A stretch of DNA of 14,223 bases, taken from the NCBI GenBank assembly GCA_900768625.1, contig CAAGDO010000054.1:1-14223 (forward strand), read 5' to 3'. The notes beneath the pieces are model-generated. The model did not search any database, was not told where the DNA came from, and was given only the letters and a program-made list of their open reading frames with translations. Below, piece after piece: positions 1 to 6,650 of this stretch. Source of the stretch: Bacteroidaceae bacterium. Lineage in GTDB: Bacteria; Bacteroidota; Bacteroidia; Bacteroidales; Bacteroidaceae. Position 1 is the stretch's first letter. Every line of letters starts with the position of its first letter. A program made the translations under genes and the position numbers.

Positions 1-46
1 GTGCAGGGTGCGTCCATGGATGTATGTTTCATCGACTGGCCCAAGT

Positions 47-187
47 GGAATGCTTGCATTCCACAGCGTGCTTTAGCACGCAGTATGGTTGACCATTTTC
101 TCTCGCATGCTAAGCACGCGGCATTGACTGGCATTAACGGCTCATTGGCGGAAATTAACGTTGGAAGTCCAGCGTGCGGAGCACGCT
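47..187. repeat. Cluster of four short GC-rich hairpins
   Basis: Four stem-loops lie within 141 bp. The first is 47-53/56-62 (GGAATGC with GCATTCC, TT loop). The second is 66-72/75-81 (GCGTGCT with AGCACGC, TT loop). The third is 104-111/113-120, the same core with one mismatch. The fourth is 171-177/181-187 (AGCGTGC with GCACGCT, GGA loop). Three of them share the GCGTGCT/AGCACGC core, so this looks like reiteration of one palindromic motif, as in REP-like sequences. No function can be read directly. Confidence 0.6.
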
Positions 188-300
188 CAAAAGCGACTAT
201 AGTACGTAAGCGCAATGGATGAAGTTGTTTTTTAATGCTCACTAAAGGGGAATTGCAGCGATTTTTTGCTTCAACCTATCATAAAATGAATAAGAATCCT

Positions 301-308
301 TACTTTTG
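301..308 (+). promoter_or_regulatory. Promoter -7 box of hipBA
   Basis: TACTTTTG matches the Bacteroidetes -7 consensus TAnnTTTG and lies 24 bp before the hipB ATG. No good -33 TTTG is present at 19-21 bp. A weak inverted pair TAAGA (291-295) and TCTTA (312-316) flanks the box. HipB antitoxins bind palindromes over their own promoters, so this could be an operator, but the arms are too short to be sure. Confidence 0.5.
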
Positions 309-331
309 TACTCTTAATAAAACGTTGGTAT

Positions 332-652
332 ATGACAAAAGCAACAATGGGCAATAAGCTCCCCCGTAAGTTGGAGCAGAAGATGCAAGTGGTAGGCGAA
401 CAGATTCGCCTGGCCCGTTTGCGCAGAAATTTGAGCATCGCTCAGGTTGCCGAACGTGCCACGTGTTCCCCTGTGACCATCAACAGGGTGGAGAAGGGAA
501 CGCCCACAGTGGCCATCGGCATCTATCTTCGGGTTTTGTATGCCTTGCAACTCGATGATGACATTCTGTTGCTGGCTCAGAAAGACGAAATGGGAAGAGC
601 CCTTCAGGATCTCTCCCTCAAGCGTCGGGAGCGTGCTTCTAAAAAGGTGTAG
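332..652 (+). CDS. hipB: HipB-like antitoxin, XRE-family HTH regulator
   Basis: A 106-residue protein with a Cro/C1-type helix-turn-helix over about residues 21-82. It begins VGEQIRLARLRR, has the LSIAQVAERATCSPVTINRVE recognition region, and ends in a VLYALQL-type helix. This is the usual form of antitoxins paired with HipA: it should neutralise the kinase and repress its own operon. The next gene is a complete hipA-type kinase starting 4 nt after this stop, which supports a two-gene operon. The C-terminus is very basic (KRRERASKKV). The start at 332 follows a consensus -7 box at a suitable distance; a second in-frame ATG at 347 would also retain the whole HTH. No clear Shine-Dalgarno is seen, as is usual in Bacteroidetes. 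The operon looks AT-richer than the gltX cluster, which fits horizontal acquisition (inference). Confidence 0.88.
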   Translation: MTKATMGNKLPRKLEQKMQVVGEQIRLARLRRNLSIAQVAERATCSPVTINRVEKGTPTVAIGIYLRVLYALQLDDDILLLAQKDEMGRALQDLSLKRRERASKKV

Positions 653-656
653 GCGT

Positions 657-1913
657 ATGGATAGATTATATGTGTATGGCGACTTTGATTGGTTGAAGAC
701 CCCATTTCTGATTGGTGAACTTGGCTATGAGTCGCTTCGTGGTTCGGATTCTTATTCTTTTACGTTCAATCCGGATTGGCTGGCTAAATATGGCAACATA
801 TTTTTGAGTGCCGACATCAACAATTATGGAGGTCGGCAATACACGCAACCGGGAAAAGACATTTTTGGTTGTTTCAGCGATGCGTTGCCCGACCGTTGGG
901 GACGAACCCTTTTGCTTCGACGCGAACAGATATTGGCTAAAGAAGAGAAACGTCCGGTAAGACGATTGTCATCATTTGATTATCTGACAGGCATTGATGA
1001 TTTCTCGCGCATGGGCGGATTCCGTTTCAAGAAGGAACTGGATGGTCAATTCATCAATTGCGAGGAAGATTTGCGTATACCCCCTATCACGGATATTCGT
1101 ACGTTGGTCGTAGCCAGTATGGAATTTGAACGTAGTGAGCAGGAAGACTTGCTGCCAGCGAAAAAGTGGATTCAGCAATTGGTTCATCCTGGAACCTCTT
1201 TGGGCGGAGCGCGTCCTAAGGCGGGAGTTACGGATGAGGATGGCATGCTCTGTCTGGCAAAGTTTCCATCTCGAAACGATGATTATGACGTGGCATTGTG
1301 GGAACACCACAGCCATCTGTTGGCTCAAGAGGCAGGAATCGTCGCAGCAAAGACAAAAGTTATTCCTTCGGGTGACAAATACCACGTACTTCTGTCCAAA
1401 CGTTTCGATCGTACGCAAATGAAAAGCCGAATCCATTTTGCTTCAGCAATGACTTTATTGGGCCTTGCTGATGGGTGTGATGCTAAAAGTGGGAACGGTT
1501 ATCTTGATATCGTGGATTTCATTCTCCAGTATTGCTGTGATGTCAACGGAAATCTTGCCCAGCTCTATCGTCGGGTCGCGTTCAGTATCGCCATAGGAAA
1601 CAGCGATGACCATTTCCGCAATCATGGTTTCCTGTTGACTCCCAAGGGATGGACATTGGCTCCAGCCTATGATATGAATCCTACGCTTGTTCCCTATCAG
1701 AGCCTGTTGATCAATTCATCCACAAATGAAGCTAATCTGCAAATACTGCTGGATTCGTGTGAGGAGTATATGCTCAACAAGGAAGAAGCTCGAACGATAA
1801 TAGGGGAAGTGGTGGAAGCTGTTGGCAAATGGCATAAAATGGCTGTACGTTTGGGGATAAGCAAACGTGAAATGGATATGTTTGCCCCAATTTATGACGC
1901 ACGCAGGATTTGA
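657..1913 (+). CDS. hipA: HipA-type serine/threonine kinase toxin
   Basis: A 418-residue HipA-family kinase, near the usual 420-440 residues. The glycine-rich loop TSLGGARPKA is at 180-189 and the probable ATP-binding lysine is K202 in LAKFPS. The catalytic block is SDDHFRNHGF at 316-325, with the catalytic aspartate in SDDH and metal-binding N322. The second metal ligand is D339 in APAYDMNP. All key residues are intact, so an active toxin is expected. E. coli HipA phosphorylates GltX and induces persistence; the target here is unknown. The start at 657 was chosen because it lies 4 nt after the hipB stop and begins with the family N-terminus (LYVYGDFDW); an earlier in-frame start at 540 would overlap most of the hipB 3' half. 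The 3' end is followed after 28 nt by a very long hairpin. Confidence 0.93.
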   Translation: MDRLYVYGDFDWLKTPFLIGELGYESLRGSDSYSFTFNPDWLAKYGNIFLSADINNYGGRQYTQPGKDIFGCFSDALPDRWGRTLLLRREQILAKEEKRPVRRLSSFDYLTGIDDFSRMGGFRFKKELDGQFINCEEDLRIPPITDIRTLVVASMEFERSEQEDLLPAKKWIQQLVHPGTSLGGARPKAGVTDEDGMLCLAKFPSRNDDYDVALWEHHSHLLAQEAGIVAAKTKVIPSGDKYHVLLSKRFDRTQMKSRIHFASAMTLLGLADGCDAKSGNGYLDIVDFILQYCCDVNGNLAQLYRRVAFSIAIGNSDDHFRNHGFLLTPKGWTLAPAYDMNPTLVPYQSLLINSSTNEANLQILLDSCEEYMLNKEEARTIIGEVVEAVGKWHKMAVRLGISKREMDMFAPIYDARRI

Positions 1914-1941
1914 AGCGTGGCGTGAACAAAAGGAACGTGTT

Positions 1942-2028
1942 ATGGCCGTATGGCTTTTCCGTTCATTCTGGCTTTGCCATCGGAAGATGATGGCGCAGCA
2001 GGAATAAACGGAAAAATCATACGGCCAT
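1942..2028. terminator. Long hairpin between convergent hipA and sir2
   Basis: Arms 1942-1981 and 1989-2028 (40 nt each) pair around a 7-nt loop. Pairing base by base gives 33 Watson-Crick pairs, 3 G-T pairs and 4 mismatches; the outer 11 bp are perfect. It lies 28 nt after the hipA stop and 20 nt after the sir2 stop, so it can act on both converging transcripts. Neither side has an immediate T-run, so it is not a textbook intrinsic terminator. It may equally be a small palindromic repeat element. Confidence 0.6.
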
Positions 2029-2048
2029 TATGTGTTGGCTTTTCCTCT

Positions 2049-2753
2049 CTATAAGGTTTCGCCTAGGCGGTTGATGAGGGTGAGCACGCCTTGCGAGGCT
2101 ACTTGCTGGATGGTTTCGATGTGGCGGTTGGAGGGCACGGCCACGGGTTTGGGGTCGATGACGTAGACGGGCACGTTGGGGCGCACATAGTTCACCAGTC
2201 CGGCGGCGGGGTAGACATTGAGCGACGAACCGATGATGACGAAGGCGTCGGCTTCTTCGCAGAGGGTGGCGGCGGGGTCGAGATTGGGCACTGATTCGCC
2301 GAACCATACAATCCATGGGCGGAGGAGTGAACCGTCGGCGGCCAGTTCGCCGTGTGCCACTTCCAGATGGTCGGCAGGGAGGGTGCGGATGTAGCGCGGG
2401 TCATTGGGACAACGTGATGAGCAGACCTTCATCAGTTCTCCATGGAGATGGAGCACGGAGGTGGAACCGGCCCGTTCGTGGAGGTCGTCGACGTTTTGCG
2501 TGATGATGCGCACGTCATACTTCTCTTCCATTTGCGCCAGCAGTCGATGGCCCTCGTTGGGACTGGCTTCGACGAGCTGACGGCGCAGACAGTTGTAGAA
2601 GTCTGTCACCAGGTTGGGGTCGGCGTGCCAACCCTCGGGTGTGGCCACCTTCTCCACAGGATAGCGTTCCCAAAGTCCGCCTGCATCGCGGAATGTGCTG
2701 AATCCGCTCTCGGCGCTCATGCCGGCGCCGCTAAGAATGACAACCTTTTTCAT
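2049..2753 (-). CDS. cobB: NAD-dependent protein deacylase, Sir2/CobB family
   Basis: A 234-residue sirtuin that removes acyl groups from lysines using NAD+, making nicotinamide and O-acyl-ADP-ribose. Visible motifs are GAGMSAESG (9-17), TFRDAGGLW (20-28), TQNVDDLHERAGS (85-97), HGEL with catalytic H104, FGESVP (151-156) and GSSLNVYPAAGL (175-186). It follows the CobB/SIRT5 layout, but where that class has YxxR, this protein has Y53-N-C-L56, so the acyl-carboxylate-binding arginine is missing. Only one cysteine pair (C111, C115) is present, so the four-cysteine zinc site is incomplete. The reading frame is open upstream to 2948, but the added residues are not sirtuin-like; the ATG at 2753 places the family N-terminus MKKVVILSGAG correctly. 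It appears to be transcribed alone. Confidence 0.93.
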   Translation of the reverse strand: MKKVVILSGAGMSAESGFSTFRDAGGLWERYPVEKVATPEGWHADPNLVTDFYNCLRRQLVEASPNEGHRLLAQMEEKYDVRIITQNVDDLHERAGSTSVLHLHGELMKVCSSRCPNDPRYIRTLPADHLEVAHGELAADGSLLRPWIVWFGESVPNLDPAATLCEEADAFVIIGSSLNVYPAAGLVNYVRPNVPVYVIDPKPVAVPSNRHIETIQQVASQGVLTLINRLGETL

Positions 2754-2804
2754 ATACTTCGATGTTTGATTGATATTCTGAGAAGGAAATGATGCTTCGC
2801 TTCG

Positions 2805-2812
2805 CGAAAGTA
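2805..2812 (-). promoter_or_regulatory. Possible -7 box of the sir2 gene
   Basis: On the minus strand 2812-2805 reads TACTTTCG, one base off TAnnTTTG, about 50 nt upstream of the chosen start. No -33 TTTG is visible at the right distance. It supports the start at 2753, because a start at 2948 would lie upstream of this box. Confidence 0.35.
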
Positions 2813-2907
2813 CGAAAAATATTCCATTCCTGATTCTTTTGCCGAGCATTTGCGATAGGCGCGTCCTCCCTACTTTCGCCGGGAATAAGTGTGCCGCTGG
2901 AATGGAC

Positions 2908-2970
2908 GAAAAAACACGGGAATCATACGTTTCTCCCTTTGGATCCAAGGGGGACGTACAATTCCCGTGT
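2908..2970 (-). terminator. Intrinsic terminator of rnr
   Basis: Read on the minus strand, 2970-2961 pairs perfectly with 2923-2914 (10 bp, ACACGGGAAT with ATTCCCGTGT). An inner imperfect stem follows, around the palindrome TTGGATCCAA at 2939-2948. The hairpin is followed by six Ts (complement of 2914-2909). It begins 46 nt beyond the rnr stop codon. A stem followed by a T-run in this direction is a good intrinsic terminator. Confidence 0.8.
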
Positions 2971-3016
2971 AGAGAATGTGTAATCGTATCAGGCTGCGCA
3001 AGGGGCGCGGGGAGCG

Positions 3017-5386
3017 TTATTTGTGGCGCTTGCTGCCGCTGCCTTTCTTGCGGCCACGCTTGCTGAACTTCTTGAAGCTGTCGCCCTTTTCGGGACGGTC
3101 GGATTTAGCGGTGTTGGCGGAACGGTGGGCAGCAGGGGATTGCTGGTCGGCAGGCTGGCCGTCTTCACCGATGAGGGCGAAGTCGAGCTGACGGCGTTCC
3201 AGATTGGCGCGCTCCACGCGGATGCGCACCTTGTCACCCAGTCCGTAGCGCTTGTGGAAACGGCGGCCCACAAGGCAGAAGTTGCGTTCGTCGAACTCAT
3301 AGTAGTCGTCGAGCAACATGCGGAGGGGCACCATGCCCTCACACTTGTTTTCATCCACTTCGACGTAGAGGCCGAATTCAGTGACACCGCTCACGGTGCC
3401 GTCGAATTCCTGACCGATGCGGTCACCCATGAATTCCACTTGCTTATACTTGATGCTGGCGCGCTCGGCAGTGGCGGCCACCTGCTCCATGTCGGAAGCG
3501 TGTTCGCAGAGTTCCTCGTATTTCTTTTCGCTCACGGAACGTCCGCCTTCGGCGTAGCGCGTGAGGAGACGATGGACCATCGTGTCGGGATAGCGGCGGA
3601 TGGGGGAGGTGAAGTGGGTATAGTACTGGAACATCAGGCCATAGTGGCCAATGTTGTGCGTGCTGTAGCGGGCTTTCATCATGGCGCGAAGAGCCACCAT
3701 TTCCACGACTTCTTCTTCCTTCTTTCCCTTGATGTCGGAGAGCAGGCGGTTGAGGCTCTTGCTGACATCGGTCTTGGAGCCGTCGGTCCGAATCTTATAG
3801 CCGAAGCGGGCGATGAAGGCGCTGAGCTTCTCCATCTTCTCGGGGTCGGGCACATCGTGGATACGATAGACGAACACCTTGGGCTTCTTGCCTTTGGGCA
3901 CAACGGCTATCTTCTGGGCCACGCTGCGGTTGGCGAGGAGCATGAATTCCTCCACGAGCTTGTTGGCGTCCTTGGCCACCTTGACGTAGGTGGAAATGGG
4001 GTGTCCCTTCTCGTCGACTTCGAAGCGCACCTCGGAGCGGTCAAACCCGATGGAGCCGTTCTTGAAGCGCTTTTCGCGCAGGATCTTGGCGAGGCGGTTG
4101 AGCGTGAGGAGTTCCTCTGCGTATTCGCCCTCGGGAGCTGCGCCTTCGGGAAGGGGTTCGGGGTGTTCTCCCGGAAGGTTGAGGTCGGCCTCTGAGGCGG
4201 CGCGGTTGCGCTCTAAGATGTACTGCACCTCTTCGTAGGTGAAGCGGCGGTTGCTCTTGATGACGGTGTGGGCCAGGTGCCAGTCGAGCACTTCGCCCCG
4301 TTCGTTCATATGGAAGATGGTGGAGTAGGCCAGCTTTTCCTCGTCGGGGCGGAGGGAGCAGATGAAGTTGCAGAGGCGCTCGGGGAGCATGGGGATGGTT
4401 CGGTCGACGAGGTAGACGCTGGTGGCGCGCTTTTCGGCTTCCTTGTCGATGATGTCGCCTTCCTTCACGTAGTGTGACACGTCGGCGATGTGTACGCCCA
4501 CTTCCCACACGCCTTTCTGGATCTGGCGGATGGAGAGGGCATCATCGAAGTCCTTGGCATCGTGAGGGTCGATGGTGAAGGTCGTCACGTCACGGAAGTC
4601 CTCGCGGCGGGCGATTTCCTCGGGAGTGATGTCGGGGGAGAGTTTTTCGGCGGCTTTCTCGACCTTTTCGGGATAGGTGTATGGCAGGCCGTACTGAGCC
4701 AGGATGGCGTGCATCTCAGCGTTGTTCTCGCCTTGTTTTCCGAGAATGTCGACCACGCGGCCGATGGGGCTCTTCGAGTCGGAGGGCCATTCAATAATCT
4801 GCACCACGGCCTTGTCACCGTTCTGTCCGCCCTTGAGCTTGTCTTTGGGGATGAAGATGTCGGTGGCCAGCGAGCGGCTCTCGGTGACGAGGAATCCGTA
4901 GCCTCGTTCCACTTGGAGCTGGCCGACGAAGGTGTCGTTGGCGCGTTCGAGGATTTCCGTCACTTCCGCTTCACGGGTGTGGCCGGCACGACGGGCGAGC
5001 ATCGTGACCTTCACGCGGTCGCCATCGAGGGCGTGGAGCGAATTGCGCTCACAGACGAGGATGCTTTTGCCGCCGTCGTCAGGCACGAAGGAGTTACGGC
5101 CGTTGCGCTTGCGCTGGAAGGTTCCTTCCATGACGTTGGAGCGCACGGCGTTGCGATAGTGGCCGTTGTTGTCGGTGGATATGTAGTCGTCGAGCACGAG
5201 TTCCGAAAGGGCATCCATGATGATCATCTTGGCCGGATGGTTGGTGGCCTTGAGCATGGAGAAAAGGTCCTTCACGTCGTATTCTTGATCAGGGTGGGCT
5301 TCGAACAGGTCGACAAGTTTCTGCACCACGGCTTTCTTCTTGAGGCGTCCGCCTCCCTTGCCGTTGTTTTTTTCTTTTCTTGCCAT
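3017..5386 (-). CDS. rnr: Ribonuclease R, processive 3'-5' exoribonuclease
   Basis: A 789-residue RNase II/R-family enzyme that degrades structured RNA 3' to 5'. Domain order: winged-helix-like N-terminus (about 15-80), two cold-shock/OB domains (about 85-215), RNB catalytic domain (about 260-600), S1 domain (about 658-740), and a basic tail ending KKGSGSKRHK. The RNB metal-binding aspartates are all present in IDPHDAKDFDDAL: D273, D279, D281 and D282. Other family blocks are GVHIADVSHYV (297-307), DRTIPMLPERL (328-338) and HFTSPIRRYPD (591-601). The S1 domain plus basic tail and overall length indicate RNase R rather than RNase II. The start at 5386 (MARKEKNNGKGG) was preferred; the open frame continues to 5578 but that extension crosses the predicted promoter. 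Single gene with its own promoter and terminator. Confidence 0.97.
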   Translation of the reverse strand: MARKEKNNGKGGGRLKKKAVVQKLVDLFEAHPDQEYDVKDLFSMLKATNHPAKMIIMDALSELVLDDYISTDNNGHYRNAVRSNVMEGTFQRKRNGRNSFVPDDGGKSILVCERNSLHALDGDRVKVTMLARRAGHTREAEVTEILERANDTFVGQLQVERGYGFLVTESRSLATDIFIPKDKLKGGQNGDKAVVQIIEWPSDSKSPIGRVVDILGKQGENNAEMHAILAQYGLPYTYPEKVEKAAEKLSPDITPEEIARREDFRDVTTFTIDPHDAKDFDDALSIRQIQKGVWEVGVHIADVSHYVKEGDIIDKEAEKRATSVYLVDRTIPMLPERLCNFICSLRPDEEKLAYSTIFHMNERGEVLDWHLAHTVIKSNRRFTYEEVQYILERNRAASEADLNLPGEHPEPLPEGAAPEGEYAEELLTLNRLAKILREKRFKNGSIGFDRSEVRFEVDEKGHPISTYVKVAKDANKLVEEFMLLANRSVAQKIAVVPKGKKPKVFVYRIHDVPDPEKMEKLSAFIARFGYKIRTDGSKTDVSKSLNRLLSDIKGKKEEEVVEMVALRAMMKARYSTHNIGHYGLMFQYYTHFTSPIRRYPDTMVHRLLTRYAEGGRSVSEKKYEELCEHASDMEQVAATAERASIKYKQVEFMGDRIGQEFDGTVSGVTEFGLYVEVDENKCEGMVPLRMLLDDYYEFDERNFCLVGRRFHKRYGLGDKVRIRVERANLERRQLDFALIGEDGQPADQQSPAAHRSANTAKSDRPEKGDSFKKFSKRGRKKGSGSKRHK

Positions 5387-5522
5387 ATATATAAGGAGTG
5401 TTATGGGGCAAAATCGCTTTGGGGCGTTTGCCTGTTGATGGTTTGGGGTGCGGAAAGGGGTTTGGCGGCCTTTCCGCTGGGATGGCAGCCGAGGGATGGA
5501 GCGGCTGCGAGGGTTGTTATAT

Positions 5523-5555
5523 GCAAAGTAACGCTTTTTTCGGGAATTTTGCCAA
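5523..5555 (-). promoter_or_regulatory. Promoter of rnr
   Basis: On the minus strand the -7 box TACTTTGC is at 5530-5523 and a TTGG -33-like element is at 5555-5552, 21 bp upstream. This predicts a leader of roughly 130 nt before the rnr start. The leader contains a 6-bp stem (5485-5490 with 5503-5508, GCAGCC/GGCTGC). Confidence 0.5.
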
Positions 5556-5596
5556 GCAATTAATATATAATAACGCACGCAAACGGTAAATCTTCG

Positions 5597-5604
5597 TACT
5601 TTTG
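5597..5604 (+). promoter_or_regulatory. Promoter -7 box of the DUF4294 gene
   Basis: TACTTTTG is a perfect TAnnTTTG match, 29 bp before the start codon. A second similar sequence, TACTTTGC at 5625-5632, lies too close to the ATG to serve this start. Confidence 0.5.
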
Positions 5605-5633
5605 CAAATTCTAAAAACTGAATTTACTTTGCA

Positions 5634-6275
5634 ATGAACATCCGAACGCTTTTCATGCTTGCCATTCTGCTCCTGCTGCTCCCGTCTGCAGCAGCGGCGC
5701 AGCAGCCCGCGGGGTCGCCCGAGAAGCAGGCCACGGAGGTGGAGGAGGTTGAAGTCCCCATCATGACGCAGCTGGGCACCACGCAGTATAAGGGAAAGAC
5801 CATACCGCATGTCATCTATCCCACTTTGCCGAAATATGCGCCGATGCAGTTTTCGAACGAGAAGGAACGTGAGGAATACAATCGCCTGGTCTACAACGTG
5901 AAGAAGGTGCTGCCTTGGGCCAAACTGGCCAAGCTGACCATCATCGAGACGTATGACTATCTTGAGACGTTGCCCGACAAGCGCTCACGCGACGAACATA
6001 TCCGGCGCGTGGAGGCAGGACTGAAAAAGCAATATGCCCCAGCGCTGAAAAAACTGACGCGTTCGCAAGGTAAGCTGCTCATCAAACTGGTGAACCGCGA
6101 ATGCAACATGACGGGCTACAACATTGCAAAGGCTTTCATCGGTTCGTTCAAGGCGAATCTCTATCAGGGCATTGCCGTGCTCTTTGGCAACAGCTTGAAC
6201 AAGAAGTATGATCCGGAAGGGGATGACCGCTATACGGAACGCGTGGTACGGATGGTGGAGGCTGGGCTGATATGA
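5634..6275 (+). CDS. DUF4294 family exported protein
   Basis: A 213-residue protein that I recognise as DUF4294, a Bacteroidetes family of unknown function. The N-terminus is a signal peptide: a short basic start (MNIR), a hydrophobic core of about residues 5-17, and a probable cleavage site after PSAAAA, before QQ. The mature part is acidic near the start (EVEEVEVP, 36-43). It then carries the conserved blocks YNRLVYNVKKVLPWAKLAKL and LTRSQGKLLIKLVNRE, and the LFG...YDPEGDD segment near the C-terminus. A periplasmic location is expected; no enzyme motif is recognised. It is divergent from rnr and has its own -7 box. The TGA stop lies inside the 7-bp duplication flanking the first 194-bp element, which begins directly after it, so the gene end is intact but abuts the insertion. 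Confidence 0.85.
   Translation: MNIRTLFMLAILLLLLPSAAAAQQPAGSPEKQATEVEEVEVPIMTQLGTTQYKGKTIPHVIYPTLPKYAPMQFSNEKEREEYNRLVYNVKKVLPWAKLAKLTIIETYDYLETLPDKRSRDEHIRRVEAGLKKQYAPALKKLTRSQGKLLIKLVNRECNMTGYNIAKAFIGSFKANLYQGIAVLFGNSLNKKYDPEGDDRYTERVVRMVEAGLI
6269..6275. repeat. Target-site duplication, left copy (GATATGA)
   Basis: GATATGA at 6269-6275 is repeated exactly at 6470-6476, bracketing the 194-bp element. Its last three bases are the TGA stop codon of the DUF4294 gene. A 7-bp direct repeat exactly at both edges is what insertion with target duplication leaves. Confidence 0.65.
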
Positions 6276-6469
6276 TGAAGTCGTCTGAACTTTTCTGACG
6301 AAGATTTGATTTGGAGTTTGAGCTCTTCTACATTCAATCTTCACCTTTCTTTTTGGCCGTTTTTTGACCTTTCATCAGTCGTGTAGTTCGCAATACTCCT
6401 TCTTCAAGGCCCAAAAACGCCTCAAAAATAAAGGCAAATCTTGAATTTCATAAAAGTTCAGGCGACTTC
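6276..6469 (+). mobile_element. 194-bp MITE-like element, copy 1
   Basis: The ends are 18-bp terminal inverted repeats: GAAGTCGTCTGAACTTTT (6277-6294) and its complement at 6452-6469 with one mismatch (6462). It aligns without gaps to 13999-14192, with 12 differences in 194 bases (about 94%). It contains no gene. An internal stem-loop (6300-6342) is followed by a T-rich tract (TTTCTTTTT), so it could terminate transcription. An inner pair AAGATTTG/CAAATCTT extends the terminal stem. The 7-bp duplication GATATGA flanks it. No transposase is in the window, so it would have to be moved in trans. A structured RNA element fixed at gene ends is the alternative. Confidence 0.75.
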
Positions 6470-6476
6470 GATATGA
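6470..6476. repeat. Target-site duplication, right copy (GATATGA)
   Basis: Exact repeat of 6269-6275 directly after the right inverted repeat of the element. Confidence 0.65.
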
Positions 6477-6549
6477 AGGATGGGCAAAAGGAAAGTGTAA
6501 TTATTGTGTAATTATTTCGTTAATTTTTGGCTACGCCAGTTTGCAAAGA

Positions 6550-6587
6550 AAGAACAATGAAAGTTTTAGGGCTTTCATTTTGTTCTT
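6550..6587. promoter_or_regulatory. Hairpin overlapping the -33 box of tdh
   Basis: Arms 6550-6563 (ending GAACAATGAAAG) and 6572-6587 (CTTTCATTTTGTTC plus TT) pair over 14 bp with a 2-nt bulge and an 8-nt loop. The right arm contains the -33 TTTG (6579-6582). As DNA it could be an operator; as RNA from upstream it could be a terminator. The sequence does not decide between them. Confidence 0.45.
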
Positions 6588-6609
6588 CTCTCGCCTTGCA
6601 CTAACTTTG
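6579..6609 (+). promoter_or_regulatory. Promoter of tdh
   Basis: The -33 box TTTG (6579-6582) and -7 box TAACTTTG (6602-6609) are separated by exactly 19 bp, the full Bacteroidetes consensus. The leader to the ATG at 6651 is about 35 nt. It lies outside the inserted element, so the insertion did not disrupt it. Confidence 0.8.
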
Positions 6610-6650
6610 CCAACGCAAATACGACTCTCATACAAAATCTCACTATAGCA

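Larger units (their letters stand above)
1..331. other. Non-coding stretch before hipB with a hairpin cluster
   Basis: No convincing gene is visible. A reading frame is open from base 1 to 222 on the + strand, but it starts at a GTG at the very window edge, its product resembles no family I know, and it is crossed by short palindromes. It could be the tail of a gene starting outside the window. Bases 47-187 hold the hairpin cluster listed separately, and 223-331 hold the hipBA promoter region. Confidence 0.5.

Noticed and set aside
1..222. Open + frame of 73 codons at the window edge
   Set aside because: It starts at a GTG at base 1, has no recognisable product, and is crossed by reiterated palindromes. 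It may be part of a gene outside the window, but nothing supports it here.
540..656. Upstream extension of hipA to an earlier start
   Set aside because: The extension overlaps most of the hipB 3' half in another frame and its residues do not fit the HipA N-terminus; the ATG at 657, 4 nt after the hipB stop, fits well.
2754..2948. N-terminal extension of the sirtuin
   Set aside because: The added 65 residues are not sirtuin-like and span the intergenic promoter region; MKKVVILSGAG is the usual start.
3023..4195. Long + strand frame of 390 codons opposite rnr
   Set aside because: It lies antisense to an intact RNase R gene and reflects its codon bias; the product has no family features.
5387..5578. 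N-terminal extension of RNase R
   Set aside because: It runs through the predicted promoter and leader and gives a non-homologous N-terminus.
5398..5589. Small + frame of 63 codons between rnr and the DUF4294 gene
   Set aside because: A GTG start immediately abutting AAGGAG, with no spacing, no promoter and no recognisable product; it overlaps the rnr promoter.
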